From Halalkalicoccus sp. CG83 (GTDB lineage Archaea > Halobacteriota > Halobacteria > Halobacteriales > Halalkalicoccaceae): 64,000 bases of DNA. Position 1 is the stretch's first letter. Every line of letters starts with the position of its first letter. Both the position numbers and the translations under genes were made by a program. Positions 54,678-63,493 of the stretch are shown in pieces. The notes beneath the pieces were generated by a model that saw nothing but the letters and a program-made list of their open reading frames with translations, was not told the DNA's origin and searched no databases. The stretch covers positions 1,302,001-1,366,000 of the forward strand of contig NZ_JAZDDH010000001.1 in assembly GCF_037081715.1 (NCBI RefSeq). Direction: 5' to 3'.

Positions 54678-54800
54678 GACGTCTACCCGTTCGTCGACGT
54701 TCGCCGGATCGGACGGCGAGTACGGAGCCACGGGAACTCGCGTGACGAACGCGGAGAACGGATGCACACGGCACCGCAGTACCCGTCCGAGCGTTTCCCC

Positions 54801-56195
54801 TTAGACCGCCGGCTTCACGTTCTGGGTCGTTCGGAAGACGTTCTCCGGATCGTACTCGGCTTTCACCTCGGCGAGTCGATCGTAGTTCTCGCCGTAGGCG
54901 TTTCGCTCGCGACCCTCGCGATCACCCTCGAAGTTCACGTACGTCCCGCCGGTCCCCTCTCGGGCGAGCGCGTCGTGGCACTCTCGCACCCACGCGACGC
55001 ACTCGTCGTCCTCGGTCGGCTCCTCCCAGCGCGCGGCGACGGTCACGACGAACTCGGCGTCCCGATGCGGGTACGCGGTCGCGTCCGACGCGACGTCGTT
55101 GACGGCGCCTCCGACCTGGTGGACGAGGATCTCGGAGTACGGCGTCGGGAGGCGTTCGGCGTATTCGACCATGGTGTCGATCGTCCGCTCGGAGAGCGCC
55201 GTGAAGTTGGCCGCCTTCCAGTAGTTTCGAGCACCCGCGCCGTAGAGATCGTCGAGCATGCGCTGGGCGTCGACGTAGGGCGTCGGCGCGACGGCGTCGG
55301 CGATCGGATCGCCGTACTCGCGCAGCGGTTCGAGCACCGTCTCGCCCGTCTCGAGATCGCCGGCGTAGCACGCGACGAGCACCAGCACCGTGGTTCCGTG
55401 GATCTCCTCGGGGAGGAACGGAAGCGGCGGCGCCGGCACGCTGTTCACCCACACGCAGCACTCCCGCGGCGCGTCTTCGGCGAACTCCCGGTAGCGCGCG
55501 AGCACGTCGGGCGCGTCCTCGTACGGGTGGACTATCGGCCCGAAGAGCACCTCGGGGCCGACTTCGTGGAGGGCGAACTCGAACAACGTGACGACGCCGA
55601 AGTTACCGCTTCCGCCGCGGATCGCCCAGAACAGGTCGGGGTTCTCGTCCTCGCTCGCGTGCACCGACTCGCCCTCGGCGGTGACGAGGTCGACCGACCG
55701 GAGGTTGTCGATCGCGAGACCGTACTCGCGACTGAGCCAGCCCATCCCACCCCCCAGCGTGAGTCCGGCGACCCCGGTCGTCGAGACGACGCCGCCGGGC
55801 GTGGCGAGGCCGAACGCCTGCGTTTCGTGGTCGAGGTCTGCCATCGTCGCACCGGGGCCGACGCGGGCGGTTCGAGCCGCCGGGTCGACCCGGACCGAGT
55901 TCATGAGAGCGAGGTCGATCAGCAGACCGTCGTCACGGACGGCGTTCCCGGCGACGTTGTGCCCGCCTCCCTTGACCGCGAGCGGGAGGTGGTGTCCACG
56001 GGCGAACCCGACCGCGCTCATCACGTCTGCTGCCCCGGTAGGACGGACGATGACGGCCGGGTTCCGGTCGATCATCCCGTTCCAGATCGAGCGAGCCTCG
56101 TCGTAGCCGTCGTCCCCGGGCAGGAGTACCTCGCCGTGGATCCCTCGTGTAAGCGTCTCGTACTTCGGTTCGTCTTCTGATGTCTCGATTGCCAT
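54801..56195 (-). CDS. FAD-binding oxidoreductase (BBE/PCMH type)
   Basis: Flavoprotein of 464 residues like 6-hydroxynicotine or sugar oxidases. The PCMH FAD-binding domain holds VKGGGHNVAGNAVRDDGLLIDL, with the His for covalent FAD attachment, VGPGATMADLD, and TPGGVVSTTGVAGLTLGGGMGWLSREYGL. The C-terminal BBE region contains YGENYDRLAEVKAEYDPENVFR. It would oxidise an alcohol or amine with O2. ATG 56195 is preferred; a GTG at 56204 is possible. No signal peptide. Confidence 0.92.
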   Translation of the reverse strand: MAIETSEDEPKYETLTRGIHGEVLLPGDDGYDEARSIWNGMIDRNPAVIVRPTGAADVMSAVGFARGHHLPLAVKGGGHNVAGNAVRDDGLLIDLALMNSVRVDPAARTARVGPGATMADLDHETQAFGLATPGGVVSTTGVAGLTLGGGMGWLSREYGLAIDNLRSVDLVTAEGESVHASEDENPDLFWAIRGGSGNFGVVTLFEFALHEVGPEVLFGPIVHPYEDAPDVLARYREFAEDAPRECCVWVNSVPAPPLPFLPEEIHGTTVLVLVACYAGDLETGETVLEPLREYGDPIADAVAPTPYVDAQRMLDDLYGAGARNYWKAANFTALSERTIDTMVEYAERLPTPYSEILVHQVGGAVNDVASDATAYPHRDAEFVVTVAARWEEPTEDDECVAWVRECHDALAREGTGGTYVNFEGDREGRERNAYGENYDRLAEVKAEYDPENVFRTTQNVKPAV

Positions 56196-56366
56196 GGGCT
56201 CCACCCCGAACGAGATACGATGGCGAGGATCAGATAACCACCTATCGACGATTCGGCAGTCCCCGCCGTCCGTGCAACGTCTGCACGGCAGTCACCGACT
56301 GCGTTCGCCAGTCGACGATACGGACGAGGAGACGAAGTACGGCAGCACGACGGTTTCGTTCACCTC

Positions 56367-57473
56367 TCAATCGTCCGCGGAGTCGAGTCGGCCGGCCGAC
56401 TCGTCGACGGGAGTCCGCCAGCGCAGCGAGATCGTCCATTCCCGTCCCTCACCGTCGGACGTCGTCCGTTCGATCACTTCGATGTCGCCATCGGGCTGCG
56501 GACGCCGGTCGGCACCCTTCTCGCTACCCGTTGGACGCATGCCTTCGTAGCGACCGGCGAGGTCCTCTCGAAGCGCTTCGAGGAACTCGGCTGACTCCTC
56601 GCGGGTCAGCGTCTCCTCGTACGTCGTTTCGTCACCGGTCTCGCGGGTCGTCGCCGACTCGGCCGCTCCTCGTCCGACACCCCCCGGATCGCCCGACGCG
56701 TATCCGCCGAGCACCGCGTTGATTATCGCTCCGAGGAGGAGGATCAGCCCGGAGAAGTACAACCAGGTGACGATGACGATGACGCCGCCGAAGAAGTTCT
56801 CCGAGCCACCACCCGTCGCTGCGAGGTAGACCTGAAACAGCGATTGGAACGCCGCCCACCCGACCGCCGCGACCACGACGCCCGGAAGCACGTGTCTCCA
56901 GTGGAGGTCCGTGTCCGGAAAGCGGTAGTACATCGGGAAGAAGGCGAGAACCAGTCCGCCGACGAGCACGACCGGCGTGAGGAGACCGATGAACGGAATC
57001 GTGTCCTCGAGCATCGCGAAAACGGCAGTGACCCCCACCGTCCCGACGATCGCGATGACGATCGCTACGAGCACGACCAGCGCGTCGACCACCTGATCGA
57101 GAAAGGAGTTGTCCGCCGTGGTCTCGTAGATCTCCGAGAAGGCGGTGTCGAGGCTACGAAAGATCTTCAGCGCGCCCCAAACCAGGACGACGAGGCCGAC
57201 GACCGATGCGCCGGAGACGGCGGATTCTCCCTGAAAGATCTCGACGACGATTCCGGCGATGGGACCGGGTAGTGCGGTCCGTGCGACCTCGACGATCCGC
57301 TGTTCGAGTCCTCCACCAGCGAGCGAAACGGCCAACAGAAGGACGAGCAAGATCGGCGCGAGCGAGATGAACGCGTTGTACGCGATCCCCGCCGCGATGA
57401 GGGTGACGTTCTTCTCGGAGAACTCAGTGCCGATCTGCTTGCCCAGTTGCAGCGTCCGGGAAAGATCGACCAT
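56367..57473 (-). CDS. YihY/BrkB-family membrane protein
   Basis: Protein of 368 residues with six membrane helices in the first 275 residues and an acidic, charged C-terminal tail. Typical blocks are EKNVTLIAAGIAYNAFISLAPILLVLL, VWGALKIFRSLDTAFSEIY and TWLYFSGLILLLGAIINAVL. The family was once called RNase BN but is now seen as an uncharacterised transporter or envelope protein. ATG 57473 is chosen for the family-typical beginning. Confidence 0.88.
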   Translation of the reverse strand: MVDLSRTLQLGKQIGTEFSEKNVTLIAAGIAYNAFISLAPILLVLLLAVSLAGGGLEQRIVEVARTALPGPIAGIVVEIFQGESAVSGASVVGLVVLVWGALKIFRSLDTAFSEIYETTADNSFLDQVVDALVVLVAIVIAIVGTVGVTAVFAMLEDTIPFIGLLTPVVLVGGLVLAFFPMYYRFPDTDLHWRHVLPGVVVAAVGWAAFQSLFQVYLAATGGGSENFFGGVIVIVTWLYFSGLILLLGAIINAVLGGYASGDPGGVGRGAAESATTRETGDETTYEETLTREESAEFLEALREDLAGRYEGMRPTGSEKGADRRPQPDGDIEVIERTTSDGEGREWTISLRWRTPVDESAGRLDSADD

Positions 57474-57671
57474 ATACACGAGTGGAATGGATGGCCGGAA
57501 AACGGCTACGGAGACGGTACAGCCGAACCAGGGGGCCGTTCTCCGAGACACGAATCCCGCACCCGGTACGTCCGTAGAAGCCTCTCCTCGCCGCCGGTTT
57601 TCGGTAGCGCCGGTCTCCCCGATGAATGCCGGGAAGGGTAGCCCTTTGTCTCCTCGGCGTGACCCCCCGAC

Positions 57672-58625
57672 ATGCGCGCAGTACGCTACCACGACTACGG
57701 TGGACCCGAGGTGCTCGGCGTCGAGGAGATCGACCGCCCCGATCCCGGCGGCCACGAGCTACTCGTTCGAGTCGAGGCCGCGAGCGTCAACCCCGTCGAC
57801 ACCTACTTCCGCGAGGGGTCGTACGAGCCCTACGAACTCCCGATGACGTCCGGCTCGGACGTCGCGGGCGTCGTCGAGGCCGCCGGCGAGGGCACGCCCG
57901 GCTTCGAGGAGGGCGATCGCGTCTTCGCCACCGGCCTCGGGCGAGACCACCAGGGCACCTACGCGGAGTACGTGGCCGTCCCGACCGATCGGGTCGCCCA
58001 CCTACCCGAGAACGTCGCGTTCGATACGGGCGCCGCCGCTGCGCTCGTCTCCGTGACGGCCTGGCGTGCGCTGATCGACCACGCCGGTCTCGAACCGGCC
58101 GAGACCTGTCTGATCCACGGCGGCTCCGGCGGGGTGGGCCACGCCGCCGTCGGGCTGGCCGCGGCGACGAGCGCGGAGGTGCTCACGACGGCCTCGCCCG
58201 ACTACCACGACGACCTCGCCGATCTCGGTGCGGACGCGGTCTTCGACTACGCCGCCGACGACCTCGAGGAACGAGTCGCCGAGTACGAACCCACGATGAT
58301 CCTCGACCATCGCCTCGACGAGTACCTCGATTTCGACGCGAGCGTGGCCGTCCAGGGCGCGCGCGTCGTCGGCATCGGCAACACGCAGTCGGCGGCGGGC
58401 TGGGAGAACGTCCCGGCCGCCCGGGGGAAGGAGATCGACCTACACCTGATGAGCATGTTCAACACGCCCGACCTCGCGACGGTGCTCGAACGGATCGCTC
58501 GACTGCTCGCGAGCGGCGACCTCTCCATCGCCATCGACCGGAGCTACGGGCTCGAGGACGCGGACGAGGCCCAGCGGGCGGTGATGGAAGAGAGCTTCCT
58601 CGGAAAGGTCGTCGTCGAACCCTAG
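57672..58625 (+). CDS. NADPH:quinone reductase-like (zinc-free MDR) protein
   Basis: Medium-chain dehydrogenase/reductase of 317 residues without the catalytic zinc ligands. Segments are MRAVRYHDYGGPEVLGVEEI, VNPVDTYFREG, GSDVAGVVEAAGEG and the cofactor loop IHGGSGGVGHAAVGLAAA. It reduces quinones or other electrophiles with NADPH. It ends in a CTAG shared with the stop of the opposite HalOD1-HTH gene. Confidence 0.92.
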   Translation: MRAVRYHDYGGPEVLGVEEIDRPDPGGHELLVRVEAASVNPVDTYFREGSYEPYELPMTSGSDVAGVVEAAGEGTPGFEEGDRVFATGLGRDHQGTYAEYVAVPTDRVAHLPENVAFDTGAAAALVSVTAWRALIDHAGLEPAETCLIHGGSGGVGHAAVGLAAATSAEVLTTASPDYHDDLADLGADAVFDYAADDLEERVAEYEPTMILDHRLDEYLDFDASVAVQGARVVGIGNTQSAAGWENVPAARGKEIDLHLMSMFNTPDLATVLERIARLLASGDLSIAIDRSYGLEDADEAQRAVMEESFLGKVVVEP

Positions 58626-59230
58626 TTGCCGACGTAGTACCACATCGAGTTGCCCTTCGCGACGTCGGGACACGCACCCAACCCCGGCTTCACGACAGTC
58701 TCCCACCAGCCGCCGTGGGGAATGTCGTACGCGCCGGGATAGCGCGGGTAGATCGCCTGGATGAAGTCGCTCCGTCGAGCGCTCCCGCGGTCGCGGAGGT
58801 ACCGATACGAGGCGAGGATCGACTGGCGGCGCTGGTCCTGCTCCGTACCCGTGCCGGGGATGTACCGGTCCTCGACCAGCCGGCGGATCTTATCGGGGAC
58901 GCTTCGACTCGGATCTGGCAGCTCCTCGATCTCGATGCCGATCCGGCCGTCGGCATGGACGTACACGGTACACTCACGGTACTCGAACGTCAGCCGGTCG
59001 CCGAGGTCCGCGCTCTCCTCGACGTGTTCGCACAGCGCATCCGTATCCACGACCGACTCGATCGGCGGTGACAGCTCCATCGGCGACTCCTCGAGCACCG
59101 CGGCGAGGGCGGTGGCGACCGTTACCGTGGGCGAGACGTCGGCGTCGGGGGGGTGATCGACCTCGTGGTCGTACTCCTCGGACTCCTCGTCCTCGTCGGC
59201 GGCAGTGATGTCGTGTCGTTTCGCGGTCAT
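58622..59230 (-). CDS. HalOD1 domain protein with C-terminal HTH-like domain
   Basis: Protein of 202 residues. The middle (about 33-105) matches the HalOD1 output domain (TVATALAAVLEESPMELSPPIESVVDTDAL). A C-terminal basic and aromatic domain (ILASYRYLRDRGSARRSDFIQAIYPRYPGAY) resembles a winged helix. The very acidic N terminus is disordered. It lies 2 nt downstream of the DUF7504-like gene, so the two are co-transcribed. Confidence 0.78.
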   Translation of the reverse strand: MTAKRHDITAADEDEESEEYDHEVDHPPDADVSPTVTVATALAAVLEESPMELSPPIESVVDTDALCEHVEESADLGDRLTFEYRECTVYVHADGRIGIEIEELPDPSRSVPDKIRRLVEDRYIPGTGTEQDQRRQSILASYRYLRDRGSARRSDFIQAIYPRYPGAYDIPHGGWWETVVKPGLGACPDVAKGNSMWYYVGN

Positions 59231-59232
59231 GG

Positions 59233-60183
59233 CTACACGTCCCCCACATCCCTATCGTCGTCGTCGGCTTCGGCCCGATCGAGATACGCATCGACGCGTT
59301 CGACCGGCACGTTGAGGCTCACGAGGCGTCGTTCGGTGTCCACCTCGACCAGTCCCGCCTCGGCCAGCTTCGGGAGGTGTGCGTGCTGGAGGTCGATCGC
59401 CACCAGCCGCGCGTCGACCGGCTCGACGCCCTCGGGGTGGCGGTCGTTCTCCCGGGCGGCGACCCGGGCGGCACCCTCCTCGATCGGGAGCGGTGCGTTC
59501 GCGGTCCGGAGCGCGCGGAGCACCGTCCTGCGTCGGGGCTCCGACAGCGTTCCGTCCGGGATCGCAGACGGTCGCGTCTCGAACTCCTCGGACTCGACGA
59601 CCACGTCGAACGACGACCGCAGCAGCTCGGCCGTGTAGTCCTCGTGGGCCGCGGGATCGAGACGGAAGTAGGCCGTCGCCCCGAGCGTCTCCAGTCGATC
59701 GCCCAGCCGCTCGACCAAGTCGAGCGTGCGCTGGATGCCGACGTGTTCGAGCAGCGGCGTCAGCGACTCGAGCCAGATGATCGTCTTCTCGTCGGTGTGC
59801 AACCACTCCGAGGCGTACAGGGTGATCGCGGTGTAGAGCTCCCCCAGGTCGCCCGGTCGTTCGACCGACGTCAGCGGGAGGGAGATCCCCTCGTGTTTCG
59901 ATCGGTCGAGGTCAACGCTCGAGTCGAGCGGTCGACCGACGCGAATGACGCCCGTCTTCCTCGGGAGGTCGCCGACGTGCTCCTCCCAGTCGTCGAGCCA
60001 CTCGACGGGGTTGCGCCGATCGGTGATCGCCAACACGTTCGTCTCGCGAGGATCGCGCTGGGCCCACAGCGGACCCCACATCTCCCCGGTTGGCCCCCCC
60101 GAACCGCACAGCAGGACGGTCGTCGGTGCCGAGTCCTCGTCGGCACCCGTCCCGCCGGCGGACTGAACCGCGTACTCCACCAT
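59233..60183 (-). CDS. DUF7504/DUF7344-like haloarchaeal regulator
   Basis: Protein of 316 residues. The first 190 residues resemble a degenerate RecA/KaiC-like ATPase (VLLCGSGG...LAITDRRN, TIIWLESLTPLL) of the haloarchaeal DUF7504 kind. The last 90 form a winged-helix domain (RRRTVLRALRTANAPLPIEEGA...HAHLPKLAEAGLVEVD). The assignment is by pattern memory. ATG 60183 is preferred; a TATA-like ctatta lies about 26 nt upstream. It probably acts with the HalOD1-HTH protein encoded next in signal transduction or transcription. Confidence 0.72.
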   Translation of the reverse strand: MVEYAVQSAGGTGADEDSAPTTVLLCGSGGPTGEMWGPLWAQRDPRETNVLAITDRRNPVEWLDDWEEHVGDLPRKTGVIRVGRPLDSSVDLDRSKHEGISLPLTSVERPGDLGELYTAITLYASEWLHTDEKTIIWLESLTPLLEHVGIQRTLDLVERLGDRLETLGATAYFRLDPAAHEDYTAELLRSSFDVVVESEEFETRPSAIPDGTLSEPRRRTVLRALRTANAPLPIEEGAARVAARENDRHPEGVEPVDARLVAIDLQHAHLPKLAEAGLVEVDTERRLVSLNVPVERVDAYLDRAEADDDDRDVGDV

Positions 60184-60269
60184 GAACGTGCAATCGATAC
60201 CCACGGTAATAGTGGTTCGGACTTCGAGTTCGGCTCCACGTTTATGCGCTCGGGAGACGAACGGCGACC

Positions 60270-60971
60270 ATGTCCGCGAGCTTCGACTTCGAGGGACGGG
60301 TCGTGCTGGTGACCGGCGCCTGTGGCGCGCTCGGCAGCGCGGTCTGTGAGGCGTTCGACGCGGCCGGCGCGACCGTCTGTGCCACCGACCTGATCGACGT
60401 TGAGAGCGAGGACTCGCTGCTCGATCCGGGGATCGTCGACTTCTACGAGGGAGACTTCACCGACGAGGACGACGTCGAGCGCGTCGTCGGTAGGGTCGTC
60501 GACGCCCACGATCGTCTCGACGCGCTCGCCAACGTCGCCGGGACCTGGAAGGGCGGCCAGCCGATCGACGAGACCTCCCTCGAACAGTTCGACATGCTGT
60601 TCGACGTGAACCTCAAGACCGCCTTCCTCGCCTCGAAACACGCCCTTCCACACCTGCGCGAGACCGAGGGGTCGATCGTCTCCGTCTCGGCACGCTCGTC
60701 GCTCTCGGGCGGCGAGGGCGACGGACCCTACCGGGCGTCGAAGGCCGGCATCCGGCTCCTGACCGAGACGCTCGCCGAGGAGAACCGGGGGGCGGTTCGG
60801 GCGAGCTGCGTCATGCCGAGCGTGATCGACACGCCGGCCAATCGGGAGATGATGGACGGGAACGACGACTGGGTCGACCCCGCCGACATCGCCGACGTGT
60901 TTCTCTTTCTCTGTAGCGACGCCGCGAGCCCCACCAGCGGCGCCGCAGTGCCGGTCTACGGCGAGGCCTGA
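60270..60971 (+). CDS. SDR-family oxidoreductase
   Basis: Short-chain dehydrogenase of 233 residues. The cofactor loop is VLVTGACGALGSAV, followed by NVAG and the catalytic SARSSLSGGEGDGPYRASKAG (Ser, Tyr, Lys). Acid DLIDVES after strand 2 favours NAD. A TATA-like gtttatg is about 27 nt before the ATG. Substrate unknown. Divergent from the HalOD1/DUF7504 pair. Confidence 0.9.
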   Translation: MSASFDFEGRVVLVTGACGALGSAVCEAFDAAGATVCATDLIDVESEDSLLDPGIVDFYEGDFTDEDDVERVVGRVVDAHDRLDALANVAGTWKGGQPIDETSLEQFDMLFDVNLKTAFLASKHALPHLRETEGSIVSVSARSSLSGGEGDGPYRASKAGIRLLTETLAEENRGAVRASCVMPSVIDTPANREMMDGNDDWVDPADIADVFLFLCSDAASPTSGAAVPVYGEA

Positions 60972-61064
60972 TCGCGGCCGTCGCCGGAGGTCGGGCGTCG
61001 CCGCCGCCATCGTATCAAAAAAGCGTGAGCTATATTACCGACGCCCCGCTCGTATCTACCAGTC

Positions 61065-62171
61065 ATGAGTGACGTTACCGTGAAACGAATCCTCTCCGAT
61101 CTCACGCCCGAGCAGCTCTTCGGCGGGCTCCTCCTTGGCGGCTGTGTGGTTCTCCTGTTGGATCTCGTCCGTCGGCTCCTCTCCGGCGATCTCGCGGTCG
61201 GAACGCTCACCACGTTCCTCTGGCGGGGGATCGTCGACGGGCTGATCATCGGCCTCGCGGCGATCGGCCTCTCGATGACCTACAGCATCCTCCGGTTCGC
61301 GAACTTCTCACACGGCGACCTCGTCACCACCGGCGCGTTCACGGGCTGGACGGTCGCGTACCTGATCGGCGGCGCGGGCGTGGCCGAACTCGGCAGCCGG
61401 CTGCTGTTGCGCGCGGACGGCCGCGCACAGCCGGGCGAACTCGGGATGAACGTCCTCGCCGAACCGATCGCGATCGTCCTCGGACTGGTCGTCGCCGCGG
61501 TCGCGACCGTGCTCGTGGCGCTCGCGATCGACCGGCTGGTCTACCGACCCATGCGTGACGCCGGCGGGATCGCGCTGTTGATCGCGAGCGTCGGCGTCGC
61601 GCTCGTACTCCGATACGCCATCGCGTTCGTCTACACCTCGAGCACCCGCGGGGTGACCGCCAGCGCCCCCCGGTTCGACCATCCGGCGATCTTCTGGACC
61701 GGTTCGATCAACCTCCACCAGATCACCATGGTCGTCGCGGCGCTCGTGCTCATGGTCGGCGTCCACCTGATGCTCCAGTACACCAGGCTCGGCAAGGCGA
61801 TGCGCGCGATGGCCGACAACAAGGACCTCGCGCTCGTCACCGGCATCCCCACCGAGCGAGTCGTGCTGGCGACCTGGGTGATCGGGGCGGGGCTGGCGGG
61901 CGTCGCCGGCTACCTCGTCGTGCTCGACCGCGGGACCATCACCTACAACCTCGGCTGGTTCCTCCTGCTGCTGATCTTCGCCGCCGTGATCCTCGGCGGG
62001 ATCGGCTCGATCTACGGCGCGATCGTCGGCGCGCTCGTCATCGGGCTCGCGACCAACGTCTCGCTGGTCTGGATCCCCTCCGACCTGAACCAGATCGCCG
62101 CCTTCGGGCTGATGATCCTCGTTCTGATCTTCCGGCCCGACGGGCTGCTCGGGGGGGTGCGTACCGCATGA
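61065..62171 (+). CDS. livH: Branched-chain amino-acid-type ABC transporter permease LivH
   Basis: Inner-membrane permease of 368 residues with about eight to nine helices. Family segments are DGLIIGLAAIGLSMTYSILRFANFSHGDLVT, YRPMRDAGGIALLIASVGVAL and TRLGKAMRAMADNKDLALVTGI. The TATA-like ctatattac (61029-61037) gives a short leader. First gene of livH-livM-livG; the substrate could be branched-chain amino acids, urea or another small solute. Confidence 0.95.
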   Translation: MSDVTVKRILSDLTPEQLFGGLLLGGCVVLLLDLVRRLLSGDLAVGTLTTFLWRGIVDGLIIGLAAIGLSMTYSILRFANFSHGDLVTTGAFTGWTVAYLIGGAGVAELGSRLLLRADGRAQPGELGMNVLAEPIAIVLGLVVAAVATVLVALAIDRLVYRPMRDAGGIALLIASVGVALVLRYAIAFVYTSSTRGVTASAPRFDHPAIFWTGSINLHQITMVVAALVLMVGVHLMLQYTRLGKAMRAMADNKDLALVTGIPTERVVLATWVIGAGLAGVAGYLVVLDRGTITYNLGWFLLLLIFAAVILGGIGSIYGAIVGALVIGLATNVSLVWIPSDLNQIAAFGLMILVLIFRPDGLLGGVRTA

Positions 62172-63493
62172 GCGCCGCCGGAGGGGTCGTGAAGCGTCTC
62201 CTCGCGACGGGCGACCGCCCGCGATGGCAGGCGGACCTCCTCCTCATCGCGAAGATCGTCCTCGTGATCTACGCCGTCTTCGTCGTCTTCGGACTCGTCC
62301 TGGGACTGAGCGTCAACGGCGTCGTCAGCACGCTTCGGCGGGTGACCTACTTCGCCGCGGTGTACGCGCTGGTCACGCTGGCGCTCAACCTCCACTGGGG
62401 GTATACGGGACTGTTCAACATCGGCGTCGCCGGCTTCATGGCCGTCGGGGTCTACTCGATGGCGATCCTGACCGCGGCGCCGGACGGCTCGCCCGCGGGG
62501 CTCGGCCTCCCGTTGGGTGTCGGGATCGTCGGCGGCATGGTCGCCGCGGCGCTCGTCGGACTGGTCGCGGCGCTCCCGGCGCTTCGCCTGCGCGCGGACT
62601 ACTTCGCCATCGTCACACTGGGGTTCTCGGAGATCGTCCGGCTGAGCCTTCTCTCGGCGTCGCTTCGGGAGTTCGAGATCGGCGGGCGCCTCCTCGGCAC
62701 CGGCGGCGGCAGCGGCATCAACTTCACCGGCACCCAGTCGGTCGTCGACTGGCTGCTCTACACCGGCGGGAGTCGGCGCGCCGATCCGACGCCCGTGGGC
62801 GAGCTGCTGTTCGGCCTGGGCGACCTGCTGGGCATCCAGTCGACCGTCGTCCGAAGCGGGCTCTACACCGTAGTGTTGCTCGTCTGCGTCGTCGGACTCT
62901 ACGTGTTGCTCTCGCGGATCGCCTACTCGCCGTTCGGTCGCGTGCTCAAGGCGATCCGTGAGGACGAACTCGCCGCCCGCTCGCTCGGCAAACCGACCAA
63001 CCGCGTCAAGATCAAGGTGTTCATGCTCGGCTGTGCGCTGATGGGGCTCGCGGGCATCCTCTGGCAGGGCGGACGCGGGTTCGTCACCCCCGAGTCGTTC
63101 ATGCCGATTCTCACCTTCTACGTGTTCGTCGCGCTCATCATCGGCGGCTCGGGATCGAACACCGGGAGCGTCATCGGCGGATTCGTCTTCGCCGCCGCGC
63201 TCTGGGAGGGCCCGCCGTTCGTCCAGCGGATCATCCGGGCGAACGCCGACGTCCGCGCGCCGGCGACGATCTACGACGCGGTGATCGAACTCGCCGCGCT
63301 CGATCCCCTCCCGTTGATGGGCTACGTCGTCGGGAACGTCGACCAGCTACGGTTCATGATCGTCGGCCTCGTGTTGATCGTGTTGATGCTCTGGAAGCCC
63401 GACGGTCTGCTGGGCCACCGTACCGAGACCGCCGCGGCGATCGACCTCTCCCGGCCCTCGTCGCCGGCCGACGGAGGTGAGACCGATGAGTGA
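62168..63493 (+). CDS. livM: Branched-chain amino-acid-type ABC transporter permease LivM
   Basis: Second permease, 441 residues, about ten helices. Blocks are ALNLHWGYTGLFNIGVAGFMAVGVY, ALRLRADYFAIVTLGFSEIVRL and the ATPase-coupling segment FGRVLKAIREDELAARSLGKPTNRVKIKVF. It overlaps livH by ATGA and livG by 8 nt. The C terminus is soluble and short. Confidence 0.95.
   Translation: MSAAGGVVKRLLATGDRPRWQADLLLIAKIVLVIYAVFVVFGLVLGLSVNGVVSTLRRVTYFAAVYALVTLALNLHWGYTGLFNIGVAGFMAVGVYSMAILTAAPDGSPAGLGLPLGVGIVGGMVAAALVGLVAALPALRLRADYFAIVTLGFSEIVRLSLLSASLREFEIGGRLLGTGGGSGINFTGTQSVVDWLLYTGGSRRADPTPVGELLFGLGDLLGIQSTVVRSGLYTVVLLVCVVGLYVLLSRIAYSPFGRVLKAIREDELAARSLGKPTNRVKIKVFMLGCALMGLAGILWQGGRGFVTPESFMPILTFYVFVALIIGGSGSNTGSVIGGFVFAAALWEGPPFVQRIIRANADVRAPATIYDAVIELAALDPLPLMGYVVGNVDQLRFMIVGLVLIVLMLWKPDGLLGHRTETAAAIDLSRPSSPADGGETDE
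63473..63480 (+). promoter_or_regulatory. Shine-Dalgarno site of livG
   Basis: GGAGGTGA, an almost full complement of the 16S rRNA 3' end, lies inside the end of livM, 5 nt before the livG ATG. It contrasts with the leaderless first genes of this window and fits an internal cistron. Confidence 0.7.
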
